64,000 nt of DNA from positions 1,404,195 to 1,468,194 of the forward strand of contig NZ_JACIDM010000001.1 in NCBI RefSeq assembly GCF_014196335.1, given 5' to 3'. The notes beneath the pieces are model-generated. The model ran no database searches. It was not told the DNA's origin and was given only the letters and a program-made list of their open reading frames with translations. Made by a program: the position numbers and the translations under genes. Shown piece after piece: positions 54,495 through 62,778 of the stretch (the stretch's first letter is position 1; every line of letters starts with the position of its first letter). The DNA is from Brevundimonas lenta (lineage in GTDB: Bacteria; Pseudomonadota; Alphaproteobacteria; Caulobacterales; Caulobacteraceae).

Positions 54495-54956
54495 TCACGC
54501 GGCCACGAGACCGATGAGGTAGATCGCCAGCACCACCGCGACCCACAGATCGGAGTAGGTCGCCAGGTTTTCGTCAGGTTTGCGCTGCCTGTTCCTCAGG
54601 TGGCGAACGCCGACCAGCGTGTAGAAAATGAAACCGCACACCGCCGCCGGCAGAACCCAGGCTTCGAAATACAGGCTGGCGACGCCGATCGAACCGATCG
54701 CAACGTTGGCGGCCCCAAGCTCGGACACGATCTTCGAAGCGTCCGGATCCCTGATCTCGAAGATCGTGCGCGCCGTGAATTCCGGCTGGGCCATCTGCCT
54801 GACGCCGGCGGTCAGGAGCCTCACGCCCACGGCCCAGAAGACGAACCATTTCCCGATCAGGAAAATCAGACCCGCATGGCCCGGCAAAAGCCATTCTATA
54901 AGGACCGACGCCGCCGGCAGCACGAACGTCAGCCCAATCACGACGATCAGATACAT
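54495..54956 (-). CDS. DUF6790-like membrane protein
   Basis: 153 residues with four membrane segments: YLIVVIGLTFVLPAASVLIE, LIFLIGKWFVFWAVGVRLL, WVLPAAVCGFIFYTL and LWVAVVLAIYLIGLV. The loop between 2 and 3 is QPEFTARTIFEIRDPDASKI. This layout and the GKWFVFWAVGVRL block fit the DUF6790 family as I remember it; confidence is moderate. Function unknown. The start ATG at 54956 has GGAGC upstream; an earlier in-frame start was rejected as it lengthens the protein with a basic non-conserved stretch. Confidence 0.65.
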   Translation of the reverse strand: MYLIVVIGLTFVLPAASVLIEWLLPGHAGLIFLIGKWFVFWAVGVRLLTAGVRQMAQPEFTARTIFEIRDPDASKIVSELGAANVAIGSIGVASLYFEAWVLPAAVCGFIFYTLVGVRHLRNRQRKPDENLATYSDLWVAVVLAIYLIGLVAA

Positions 54957-55083
54957 CTCGATGCTCCGGGACCAGCAAGACCGGGCGAGAATATTCGATC
55001 TGCGCCTGACTGCACACTGTTCTCCGGGCGTCGCCTTCGCCACCGCCACTGGCGGCGGCGCACTGACGCCTTGCGGGACGGGG

Positions 55084-55497
55084 CTACGCCTGGCGCGAAT
55101 TCCAACCCTTTGGCAGCGGGTGGGGCCTGGACGGCTCCGGCGCCTTCGGCTTCCAGTCGAGCCAGGCCTCGGGCTCGCCCTTCCATGCCGCTCCGCCGGT
55201 CGCCAGACTGTCGTACAAATCTATCCAGTCAGGGTTCATCCGTTCGATCAGGGTCGTCTTCCAATCCCGCAGATAGCGTTTCAGGGACTTCTCCCTCTGA
55301 ATCGCCGCCGTGATCGACTGATGGCATTCGTACCAGACCAGCCGCTTGAGACCGTGGCGTTTGGTGAAGCCCTCGATCAGCCCCTGCCGATGCTGATGCA
55401 CCCGTCCGACGAGATCGCTCGAGACGCCGATGTACAGGGTCCCATGCCTGCGGTTGGCCATCATGTAGCAACCGATGACACCGTCCCGCGTGACCAT
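55084..55497 (-). CDS. GIY-YIG nuclease family protein
   Basis: 137 residues. The GIY-YIG core occupies about 8-85: GCYMMANRRHGTLYIGVSSD (the variant C-Y-M ... L-Y-I-G of the motif), LVGRVHQHRQG with the catalytic Arg, then EFTKRHGL-like, VWYECH and the Glu of REKSLKRYLR. This is the YhbQ-like single-domain subgroup common in alphaproteobacteria, of unknown function. The C-terminal 40 residues are polar and Pro-rich. GGAGGAGA precedes the ATG. The upstream region carries an inverted pair of palindromic repeats. Confidence 0.87.
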   Translation of the reverse strand: MVTRDGVIGCYMMANRRHGTLYIGVSSDLVGRVHQHRQGLIEGFTKRHGLKRLVWYECHQSITAAIQREKSLKRYLRDWKTTLIERMNPDWIDLYDSLATGGAAWKGEPEAWLDWKPKAPEPSRPHPLPKGWNSRQA

Positions 55498-55562
55498 GGG
55501 TCTCCTCCCTGACGGCCTGAGGTTGTCCCCGGATTGTTTGCGTTGGGAAGTGCCAACCCCAC

Positions 55563-55592
55563 TCGTCACCCTCGGCCTTGTGCCGAGGGCCC
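55563..55592 (+). repeat. Palindromic repeat upstream of the GIY-YIG gene, copy 1
   Basis: 30 bases around the perfect stem CCCTCGGC (55569-55576) and GCCGAGGG (55582-55589), preceded by TCGTCA. It is inverted with respect to copy 2 at 55643-55672. Confidence 0.75.
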
Positions 55593-55642
55593 ATAGACCC
55601 GGTGTCGACCGGTCGCATCCGAACAAGCCGCACCGCGCGTTT

Positions 55643-55672
55643 GGATCCTCGGGACAAGCCCGAGGATGACGA
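55643..55672 (-). repeat. Palindromic repeat upstream of the GIY-YIG gene, copy 2
   Basis: 30 bases around ATCCTCGGG (55645-55653) and CCCGAGGAT (55659-55667). Read on the minus strand it begins TCGTCATCCTCGGGCTTGTC, related to copy 1 (TCGTCACCCTCGGCCTTGTG). Confidence 0.75.
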
Positions 55673-55911
55673 AAGAAGGTGAGGCCGTACGTCCGCTTTT
55701 GACGTCCACGCGTGCTTCACTGCGTCTCCGGTCTTTGACATCGCAGGGCGGATAGACGTGAGAGGACCCTCTCAAATCCTCTATTTCCCTCTATTCCGCC
55801 CTCTCGTCTCCGAACCCCCAAACCCCGCCACGCCTGAACCGGCGTTGCGCGAAATGGCGGACTTGAGAGGACTTGAGAGGGTTTCGCCGTTTTTCCCGGC
55901 GACAGTACGCC
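55673..55911. other. Gene-free stretch with a 17-base inverted repeat
   Basis: No supported gene. ACCCTCTCAAATCCTCT (55766-55782) and AGAGGACTTGAGAGGGT (55866-55882) are inverted copies with one mismatch. Within it the hexamer GAGAGG or its complement recurs several times. The region separates the GIY-YIG gene and the RluF-like gene. Confidence 0.55.
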
Positions 55912-56670
55912 TCAGCCGCCGACCAGGGCCTCGCGCTCCTCGGCGGTCAGCATGCGCCATTTACCCTCGGGCAGGTTGTCCAGCTTGATCGGGCCGATAC
56001 GAATGCGGATCAGGTCGATGACCTCCAGCCCGACCATTTCGCACATCCGCCGGATCTGACGGTTGCGGCCCTCGCGCAGGATGAATTTCAGCCGGAAGGA
56101 CTCCATCCGGCTGACGTAGGCCGGCTTCAGCTGCCGGCCGTCCAGCATCAGGCCGTGGCGCAGGACCTTCAGCTTCTTCTCGGTGATGTCGCCCGTCACC
56201 CGGACCAGGTATTCCTTGTCCAGGTCCGACTCCGGCCCGATCACCGCCTTGGCCACCACCCCGTCGGACGACAGCAGCAGCAGGCCGCGCGAGTCCTCGT
56301 CCAGCCGCCCGATCGGGGGCAGGGAGACCTCGTCGGCCGGGACTTCGCCCTCGCCGACGCGGTTGTTCTCGGTGATCAGGCGCACGGCGGGGCGTTTGTC
56401 GGGCTCCGGCTGGCCGGAGACGTAGCCGACGGGCTTGTGCACCATGATGGTGACGCCCGCGGCCAGGGTCGCCGTCGCCTTGTCGCTGAGGGTCAGGGTC
56501 TGGCCCGCCTCCAGCTTGCGGCCCGCGTCGGTGACCACCTCGCCGTCGACCGACACCAGGCCGTCGGCGATCAGGGCGTCGGCCTCGCGGCGCGAGCAGA
56601 CGCCGGACTGGCCCAGCCATTTGTTGATCCGGACCGGCTCGGGGCCGTCATAGGTGCGGGTGAACGCCAT
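55912..56670 (-). CDS. RsuA/RluF-type pseudouridine synthase
   Basis: 252 residues. S4 domain (about 12-65: RINKWLGQSGVCSRREADAL), then the RsuA-type catalytic domain with IGRLDEDSRGLLLLSSDG (nucleophilic Asp in GRLD) and REGRNRQIRRMCEM. The linker HKPVGYVSGQP is RluF-like. It modifies 23S rRNA (RluF: positions 2604 and 2605 in E. coli); the exact site cannot be determined. ATG at 56670 was chosen; a GTG three codons earlier is possible. Confidence 0.88.
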   Translation of the reverse strand: MAFTRTYDGPEPVRINKWLGQSGVCSRREADALIADGLVSVDGEVVTDAGRKLEAGQTLTLSDKATATLAAGVTIMVHKPVGYVSGQPEPDKRPAVRLITENNRVGEGEVPADEVSLPPIGRLDEDSRGLLLLSSDGVVAKAVIGPESDLDKEYLVRVTGDITEKKLKVLRHGLMLDGRQLKPAYVSRMESFRLKFILREGRNRQIRRMCEMVGLEVIDLIRIRIGPIKLDNLPEGKWRMLTAEEREALVGG

Positions 56671-56709
56671 GCGGGTCACTAGGACCGCAGGCCGTGTCCG
56701 CGCAAGGCG

Positions 56710-57201
56710 CTATCGGGCCAGCGCCGCCCGCGCCACTTCATCGTCCTGCGCCGAGGACGCGCCCGACACGCCGATCGCGCCCACCACCCGGCCGTCGACG
56801 ATGATCGGCACGCCGCCCGACAGCGGAATGATCTCGCTGACGCCCAGAATGGCGTGGCGGCCGCCGGCGACGCCTTCCTCGTGCGACGAGGTCGGCCGGC
56901 GGAAGCGCGCCGCCGTCTCGGCCTTGCGCTGCGACACCTCGATGGAGGCGTATTGCACGTCGTCCATGCGCGCGAAGGCGACCAGTTCGCCCGACGGCTC
57001 GACCACGGCGAAGGCCATGCGGAAATTGCGGCTCCGCGCCTCGGCCATGGCCCGCTCGATCAGCGCCTGGGCGTCCGCCAGGCTGATCGGCGCGCCGTAC
57101 GGCGGGGCCGGCGCGGCGGCCGGAGTCGGCGTCGGCGCGGTCTGGGCCAGGGCGGGGCCGGACAGGGCCGCCACAGCGAGGGCGAGGACGATGCGCTTCA
57201 T
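56710..57201 (-). CDS. GlcG/HbpS-family heme-binding-like protein, exported
   Basis: 163 residues. Signal peptide KRIVLALAVAALSGPALAQ, a Pro/Ala linker, then the GlcG/HbpS domain (about 38-163): LADAQALIERAMAEARSRNF and FAVVEPSGELVAFARMDD, ending GRVVGAIGVSGASSAQDDEV. Domains of this type bind heme or cobalamin and appear in sensing or degradation systems. Its place after a DUF938 gene on the same strand (35 bases) suggests co-transcription but not a role. Confidence 0.85.
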   Translation of the reverse strand: MKRIVLALAVAALSGPALAQTAPTPTPAAAPAPPYGAPISLADAQALIERAMAEARSRNFRMAFAVVEPSGELVAFARMDDVQYASIEVSQRKAETAARFRRPTSSHEEGVAGGRHAILGVSEIIPLSGGVPIIVDGRVVGAIGVSGASSAQDDEVARAALAR

Positions 57202-57236
57202 GACGGGCTCCGCGGCTGGATTGGATACGGCGCAGC

Positions 57237-57881
57237 TTAGGCGGCTGACAGCCGTCGGAACAGGAGGATCAGATTGTTCGCCGGCATTTCGATCCGCCGG
57301 GTGAACGCCAGCCCCTCCGCCTTCGCCGCCGCGGCCACCGCGTCCCGGTCGCGCAGGCCCCAGGCCGGGTCCCGGCTCTTCAGGCTGATGTCGAAGGCCT
57401 CGTTGCCCGGCGCGGTCGCGACCTCCGCCTCCCGGTACGGCCCGTACAGCGCCAGCAGCCCGCCCGGCCTGCGCAGCACCCGCCCGGCCAGGCGCATCAG
57501 ACCCTCGGTCGCCGCCCACGGACTGATATGGACCATGTTGATGCAGACGACGGCGTCGACCTCCGCCTCCGGCCAGGTCGCCTTGTCCAACATGTCCAGC
57601 GCCAGCGCCGGCTTCAGATTGGCCAGCCCCGCCTGCGCCGTCCAGGCCGCGATGCTCGCCCGCGCCTCGGCCGACGGATCGCTCGGCGTCCACTCCAGCC
57701 CCGGCAGCGCCCCGGCCAAAGCCACGGCGTGTTCGCCCGCCCCGCTGGCCACCTCCAGCACCCGTCCCCGGGCCGGCAGATGGGCCCGCAGCACCTCCAG
57801 AATCGGCCCCGTGTTCCGCGCCGTGGCGGGGGAGGAGAGGGCCCCGGAGGGAGTCGCGGTCGCGGGATCCATGGTCTGCAT
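57237..57881 (-). CDS. DUF938 family SAM-dependent methyltransferase-like protein
   Basis: 214 residues from the ATG at 57881 (57872 also possible; the frame is open much further upstream but without homology). SAM motif I is VLEVASGAGEHAVALAGALP, and WTPSDPSAEARASIAAW, INMVHISPWAATEGLM and MPANNLILLFRRL are DUF938 hallmarks. The protein is a class I methyltransferase fold of unknown substrate. It is divergent from pckG; about 200 bases between hold both promoters. Confidence 0.85.
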   Translation of the reverse strand: MQTMDPATATPSGALSSPATARNTGPILEVLRAHLPARGRVLEVASGAGEHAVALAGALPGLEWTPSDPSAEARASIAAWTAQAGLANLKPALALDMLDKATWPEAEVDAVVCINMVHISPWAATEGLMRLAGRVLRRPGGLLALYGPYREAEVATAPGNEAFDISLKSRDPAWGLRDRDAVAAAAKAEGLAFTRRIEMPANNLILLFRRLSAA

Positions 57882-58089
57882 GCACGTCCCGATAGCCCGC
57901 GAAACCCGTCCCCGCGACCGGAAATGTGCACCGGCGCCGGAGGTCACCGGTCGCAAAAGGTTGAAACTTGCATCGTTTGACGCGGCGTCCGCTTCCAGCC
58001 ATTGCCCCGGCTGAAACATTGCGTGATCATCCACGCAGGGAGGGTCACGACGGCGCAGATCGTCGGGCCAGCGTTCAGGAGTTTTGACA

Positions 58090-59937
58090 GTGACTGCATC
58101 CGTCATCCCGGGTCTTCACCCGGCCCCTACCGCGCACGCCGGCCTCATCGCCTGGGTCGAACAGATCGCCGCCCTCACGAAGCCCGACCGGGTTCACTGG
58201 TGCGACGGCTCGGAGGCCGAGAAGGCCGCCATCGTCGCCGACCTGATCGGCAAGGGCACCCTGCGCGAGCTCGACCAGACGAAGCGCCCCGGCTGCTACT
58301 ACGCCGCCTCGGACCCCAAGGACGTGGCCCGCGTCGAGAGCCGCACCTTCATCTGCTCGGCTGACCAGGCCGACGCCGGCCCGACCAACAACTGGGCTGA
58401 CCCGGTCGAGATGCGCGCCCGCATGGACGGCCTGTTCGACGGCTGCATGGCCGGCCGCACCATGTACGTGGTCCCGTTCTCCATGGGGCCGCTCGGCTCG
58501 AAGATCAGCGCCCTCGGCGTCGAGATCACCGACAGCGGCTACGTCGCCGTCTCGATGGGCATCATGACCCGCATGGGCAAGCCGGCGCTGGACGTGCTGG
58601 GCGCCGACGGCGTCTTCGTCCCGGCCGTGCACACCCTCGGCGCGCCGCTGGCCGCCGGCCAGGCCGACGTGCCGTGGCCCTGCAACGAGGACAAGTGGAT
58701 CGTCCACTATCCCGAGACCCGCGAGATCTGGTCCTACGGCTCGGGCTACGGCGGCAACGCCCTGCTGGGCAAGAAATGCTACGCCCTGCGCATCGCCTCG
58801 ATCATGGCCCGCGACGAGGGCTGGCTGGCCGAGCACATGCTCATCCTCAAGCTGACCGATCCGAAGGGCCGCGCCAAATACGTCGCCGCCGCCTTCCCCT
58901 CGGCCTGCGGCAAGACCAACCTCGCCATGCTCCAGCCGACGCTGGAAGGCTGGAAGGCCGAGACCATCGGCGACGACATCGCCTGGATGCGCTTCGGCGA
59001 CGACGGCCGCCTGTACGCGGTGAACCCGGAAGCCGGCTTCTTCGGCGTCGCCCCGGGCACCAGCCGCAACACCAACCAGAATGCGCTCGCGACCCTGGCC
59101 ACCAACACTGTCTTCACCAACACCGCCCTGACAGCCGACAACGACGTCTGGTGGGAAGGTCTGACGAAGGAAGCGCCGGCGGGCCTGACCAACTGGAAGG
59201 GTGCGCCGCACGACCCGGCCTCGGGCGAGCCTGCTGCTCACCCGAACGCCCGCTTCGCCGCCCCGGCGCACCAGTGCCCGACCATCGCGCCGGAATGGGA
59301 AGACCCCAAGGGCGTGCCGATCGACGCCATCCTGTTCGGCGGCCGCCGCGCCTCGGCCGTGCCGCTGGTGACGGAAGCCTTCGACTGGGAACACGGCGTG
59401 TTCATGGGCTCGACGGTCGCCTCGGAAGGCACCGCCGCCGCCGAGAACAAGGTCGGCGAGCTGCGCCGCGACCCGTTCGCGATGCTGCCCTTCTGCGGCT
59501 ACAACATGGGCGACTACTTCGCCCACTGGCTGTCGATGGGCGGCAAGACCGACGCCGCGAAGCTGCCGCGCCTCTACTTCGTCAACTGGTTCCGCAAGAA
59601 CGAGGACGGCAAGTTCGTCTGGCCGGGCTTCGGCGACAACGCCCGCGTCCTGAAATGGATCGCCGAACGCCTCGACGGTGAAGCCACGGCCGTCGACACC
59701 CCGGTCGGCCGCGTGCCGTCGTCGGACGCGCTGGACCTGTCGGGCCTCAGCCTGACCGACGCCGACCTGGCGACCCTGCTGGACGTCGACGCCGAGGTCT
59801 GGGCCGAGGAAGCCGCGCTGATCCCCGAGTTCTATGCGAAGTTCGGCGATCGCCTGCCGAAGGCCCTGTGGGACCAGCATGCGGCGCTCACCACGCGCAT
59901 CGACGCCCGCCGTGCCGCCGCCATCGCGGCCGAGTAG
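58090..59937 (+). CDS. pckG: Phosphoenolpyruvate carboxykinase (GTP)
   Basis: 615 residues. It converts oxaloacetate + GTP to PEP + CO2, the entry step of gluconeogenesis. It is the GTP-dependent form: kinase-1 P-loop [12 protein letters not shown] near residues 273-284, kinase-2 [12 protein letters not shown] and [20 protein letters not shown] (GTP-binding region). [20 protein letters not shown] is also conserved. The start is the GTG at 58090 with AGGAG eight bases upstream; the TTG at 58084 would leave only two bases. A strong terminator follows at 59971. The upstream gap is the likely promoter. Confidence 0.95.
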   Translation: MTASVIPGLHPAPTAHAGLIAWVEQIAALTKPDRVHWCDGSEAEKAAIVADLIGKGTLRELDQTKRPGCYYAASDPKDVARVESRTFICSADQADAGPTNNWADPVEMRARMDGLFDGCMAGRTMYVVPFSMGPLGSKISALGVEITDSGYVAVSMGIMTRMGKPALDVLGADGVFVPAVHTLGAPLAAGQADVPWPCNEDKWIVHYPETREIWSYGSGYGGNALLGKKCYALRIASIMARDEGWLAEHMLILKLTDPKGRAKYVAAAFPSACGKTNLAMLQPTLEGWKAETIGDDIAWMRFGDDGRLYAVNPEAGFFGVAPGTSRNTNQNALATLATNTVFTNTALTADNDVWWEGLTKEAPAGLTNWKGAPHDPASGEPAAHPNARFAAPAHQCPTIAPEWEDPKGVPIDAILFGGRRASAVPLVTEAFDWEHGVFMGSTVASEGTAAAENKVGELRRDPFAMLPFCGYNMGDYFAHWLSMGGKTDAAKLPRLYFVNWFRKNEDGKFVWPGFGDNARVLKWIAERLDGEATAVDTPVGRVPSSDALDLSGLSLTDADLATLLDVDAEVWAEEAALIPEFYAKFGDRLPKALWDQHAALTTRIDARRAAAIAAE

Positions 59938-59970
59938 TCCGCGCTCGCGATAGCGCACTTGCAAAAGAAG

Positions 59971-60004
59971 CACGGGCGGTCGATCTGACCGTCCGTGTCT
60001 TCCC
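59971..60004 (+). terminator. Terminator of pckG, overlapping the next gene's start
   Basis: CACGGGCGGTC (59971-59981) pairs with GACCGTCCGTG (59987-59997) with one G-T pair and a five-base loop; TCTTCCC follows. The GTG at 59995 of the FAD gene lies in its 3' arm. Confidence 0.75.
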
Positions 60005-61002
60005 CTGATGTGATCGTCATCGGCGCCGGCGTGCTCGGCCTCTGCACCGCCGCCGAACTCGGCGCGCGGGGCCACGCCGTGACCGTCCTCGACCCCGGCG
60101 GGCCCAACGCCTCATCGGCTGCCGCCGGCATGATCGCCCCGGCGCTGGAAAGCCTGCTCGACGACCTGTCGCCCGGCCATTCCGCCCTGCTCAAGCGCGC
60201 CCGCGACCTGTGGCCCGCCTTCGCCGCCCGCCACGGCCTCACGCTGCATCTCGAAGGCGCCGAGTGGCGCGGTCCTGATCCTGACGCCGGGATCGCCCGC
60301 CTCCACGCTCTGGGCTTCGCCGCAGAGCGGACGGCGGCCGGTCTGCTAACCCCTGACGACTGGCGCGTCGAGGTGGCCGCCGCGATGGCTGGTCTGTCCG
60401 CAGCGACGGGCGTCCTGCGCCAAGTGGCGACCGTCTCAACCATTGATCGGACTGGCGACAGCTGGCGCGTCACGGCGGAAGACGGCCGCGCCTGGTCGGC
60501 TCCAGTCATCATCCTGGCGACCGGCGCCGCTGCGCCCCTGCCTGGCCTGACGGGGGGCACGACCGCCCTGATCAACCGGATCGAACCCATCCGCGGCCAG
60601 CTGACGCCAGTTCGATGCGCTTCGCCGGCCCGGGTGGTCCGGGCGCCGGGCGTCTATGCCGTCCCGTCCGAGGAGGGCGCCCTGTTCGGCGCGACTATGG
60701 AACCGGGCGTGCGGGACCTGTCGGTCGACGCCGACGTATCGACTCGCCAACAAGCCGCAGGCCTCAGCCTCCTCGATCACCAGGGGGAGGGCCTCCCGGC
60801 CCGCGTCGGCATCCGCGGCTCCACCCCGGACGGCCTGCCGATGGCCGGCGCCTCCCGCGAGCCCGGCCTGCACCTGGCCCTCGCGCCCCGCCGCAACGGC
60901 TGGCTGCTGGGCCCGCTGGTGGCCCGGATCGTCGCCGACGGAATTGAGGGCCGCGCGCCCGTGGACGACGCGGCGACCCTCGACCCGCTCAGGTTCGCCT
61001 GA
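59995..61002 (+). CDS. FAD-dependent oxidoreductase (DAO / ThiO-like)
   Basis: 335 residues. Rossmann GxGxxG block VIVIGAGVLGLCTAAELGAR near 6-25, then SSAAAGMIAPALES (DAO-type). ILATGAAAPLPGL and GLPMAGASREPGLHLALAPR close the flavin fold. Glycine oxidases (ThiO) and D-amino acid oxidases share this layout; thiamine genes are not adjacent, so the substrate is open. The start is GTG at 59995 (in the pckG terminator) or GTG at 60010, both in frame before the Rossmann strand; the latter would be free of the hairpin. Confidence 0.85.
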   Translation: MSSPDVIVIGAGVLGLCTAAELGARGHAVTVLDPGGPNASSAAAGMIAPALESLLDDLSPGHSALLKRARDLWPAFAARHGLTLHLEGAEWRGPDPDAGIARLHALGFAAERTAAGLLTPDDWRVEVAAAMAGLSAATGVLRQVATVSTIDRTGDSWRVTAEDGRAWSAPVIILATGAAAPLPGLTGGTTALINRIEPIRGQLTPVRCASPARVVRAPGVYAVPSEEGALFGATMEPGVRDLSVDADVSTRQQAAGLSLLDHQGEGLPARVGIRGSTPDGLPMAGASREPGLHLALAPRRNGWLLGPLVARIVADGIEGRAPVDDAATLDPLRFA

Positions 61003-61734
61003 TCACTCCGCTGGCGGCACGAAGCGCAGGTTGATCGCCACGCGCGACCCCTCCGCGGCCCCGTTGACCGTGCGGGGGTTGATGCGGAAGTACCGCGACA
61101 GGCTTTGCGCAGCCCGCCCGAAGCCCTGGCCAGCCGGCGTCTCGCCGGTGATGTCGCAGGACGCGACCGTGCCGTCCGCCTGCACCAGGCAGTTCAGCGA
61201 CGCGGACCCCGACACGCCCCTCGCCAGGGCCCTATCCGGATAGGCGCGCATCAGTTGCTCGGCCGAGGGTTGCCGGCTCCAGCTCGGGCTGGTGATAACC
61301 CGCGTGACCGGAGGGTCGGGGGTGACCGCCGGCCTGGCGTCTTCCACAGGTTTATCCACGGGCCGCGTGATGCTGATGACGGGCCCCTCGGCGGGCTTGG
61401 CGTCGTCGTTCAAGGCGACCGGATTTGTGTCGACGGTGGTCGGCGGCGCGGCCGGATGATGGATCGCCGTGTTCGGCGCGGCCGGCTCGGGCAGCTTCTC
61501 GACAGGCTTCTCCGGAACCGGCTCCATCGTCACGGTGATGGGGCGGGGTTCAGGCAGGACGAGCGGCGCCGGCATCTCAAAGCGCTGATAATACAAGGCG
61601 ACTCCGACCCCCACGTGGGCGGCGGCGACGATGCCGATCGCAATCCAGCTGCTGCGCGAGAGGCGCTGCGTCCGGCGTTCGTTGAAGTTGATAGGGCTGA
61701 CCGTTCCGGGCCCACCTGCAGTTCTGATCATCAT
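61003..61734 (-). CDS. Energy transducer TonB
   Basis: 243 residues. One N-terminal membrane anchor (IAIGIVAAAHVGVGVALYY), a Pro/Glu/Val-rich periplasmic spacer (EPVPEKPVEKLPEPAAPN), and a C-terminal TonB_C domain (about 160-243) with AYPDRALARGVSGSASLNCL and INPRTVNGAAEGSRVAINLRF. It links ExbBD energy to TonB-dependent outer-membrane receptors. It is convergent with the FAD gene: the stops abut with no gap (61002/61003). Two ATGs in tandem are possible starts. Confidence 0.88.
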   Translation of the reverse strand: MMIRTAGGPGTVSPINFNERRTQRLSRSSWIAIGIVAAAHVGVGVALYYQRFEMPAPLVLPEPRPITVTMEPVPEKPVEKLPEPAAPNTAIHHPAAPPTTVDTNPVALNDDAKPAEGPVISITRPVDKPVEDARPAVTPDPPVTRVITSPSWSRQPSAEQLMRAYPDRALARGVSGSASLNCLVQADGTVASCDITGETPAGQGFGRAAQSLSRYFRINPRTVNGAAEGSRVAINLRFVPPAE

Positions 61735-61903
61735 GGCCGTACTTCCCTGTCTTCGCCGTCCCCACAGCGTCCCACGCCAAAGTTGAGCGCTGCCGTTGCG
61801 GCGGGTTTACGGCGACGGTTGGTCGGAATTCAGCTCGTTGAACCGCGTTGCGCGCGCACCACGTTAGGCTTTGGTTAACCAGACCCGACGACCGTTAACG
61901 ATT

Positions 61904-62698
61904 ATGACCATCGGGGCGATTCCATCGTCGAGCGGGGTTGAGGCGGCCATCCGGCGTGCGTCGAGCGCAACGGGTGTAGACGCCGATTTCCTCGTGCGCA
62001 CCGCCCGTCGCGAAAGCGCGATGAACCCTTCCGCGCGCGCGCCGACCTCGTCGGCGGCCGGCCTGTTCCAGTTCATCGAGCAGACCTGGCTGGGCACGGT
62101 GAAGACGCACGGCGCCAAGCACGGCTACGGCCAGTACGCCGACCTGATCTATCGCGGATCGGACGGTCGTTGGCGGGTCGAGGGCTCGGCCCGGAACGTG
62201 GTGCTGGACCTGCGCTTCGATCCGCAGGCCGCGTCGGTCATGGCGGCCGAACTGACCGCTTCCAACGCGGCCTATCTGCGAGGCCGTACGGGGAGGGAGC
62301 CGGGCGCGGGCGACCTGTACGCCGCCCACTTCCTGGGACCGGCGGGCGCGGCCCAGCTGATGGACGCCATGGACCGGCGGCCGGGCTCCAGCGCCGCTTC
62401 GATCTTCCCGGAGGCGGCTTCGGCGAACCGGTCGATCTTCTATCGCGACGGGCGACCCGCCACCGTCGCCGAGGTGCACGCCAACCTGCAGCGCACCGCT
62501 GGAGAGGGGGCGCCGGCGGCCTCCACGGGCGCGCCGTCCCTGACCCCGGATCTGTCGGAGCGGGATCAGATGCTGGCTGCCCGTCTGGACCGGCTGCGGC
62601 AGGACCAGAGCCTGCTGTCGCTGCTGCTGGGGCAGGGCGACGGGGCGGATACCGGCTTTGGAAAAGCCTTCGGACCGGGAACGAGCGCCGACGCCTGA
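61904..62698 (+). CDS. Lytic transglycosylase-domain protein
   Basis: 264 residues. An SLT-like domain occupies about 10-150: ATGVDADFLVRTARRESAMN carries the catalytic Glu, and AAGLFQFIEQTWLGTV follows the family pattern. No signal peptide precedes, so export must use another path or the start may be different. The C-terminal part is polar with a helical end (RDQMLAARLDRLRQDQSLLS). Such proteins in Caulobacterales cleave peptidoglycan for machine assembly such as flagella or pili; that is inference. Confidence 0.8.
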   Translation: MTIGAIPSSSGVEAAIRRASSATGVDADFLVRTARRESAMNPSARAPTSSAAGLFQFIEQTWLGTVKTHGAKHGYGQYADLIYRGSDGRWRVEGSARNVVLDLRFDPQAASVMAAELTASNAAYLRGRTGREPGAGDLYAAHFLGPAGAAQLMDAMDRRPGSSAASIFPEAASANRSIFYRDGRPATVAEVHANLQRTAGEGAPAASTGAPSLTPDLSERDQMLAARLDRLRQDQSLLSLLLGQGDGADTGFGKAFGPGTSADA

Positions 62699-62778
62699 CG
62701 CGAATCCGGCCATGGTGAACCGCCCGTTAACGATGACGGGCCGATGTTGTTCGCCAGCCAAGCCTTCGAGCGTCTTAT

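Noticed and set aside
55758..55988. A 76-codon plus-strand frame between the GIY-YIG and RluF-like genes
   Set aside because: It runs into the antisense of the RluF-like gene and has no ribosome binding site or recognisable sequence.
58075..60075. A 666-codon minus-strand open frame opposite pckG
   Set aside because: Antisense shadow of a strongly codon-biased gene; no recognisable motif.
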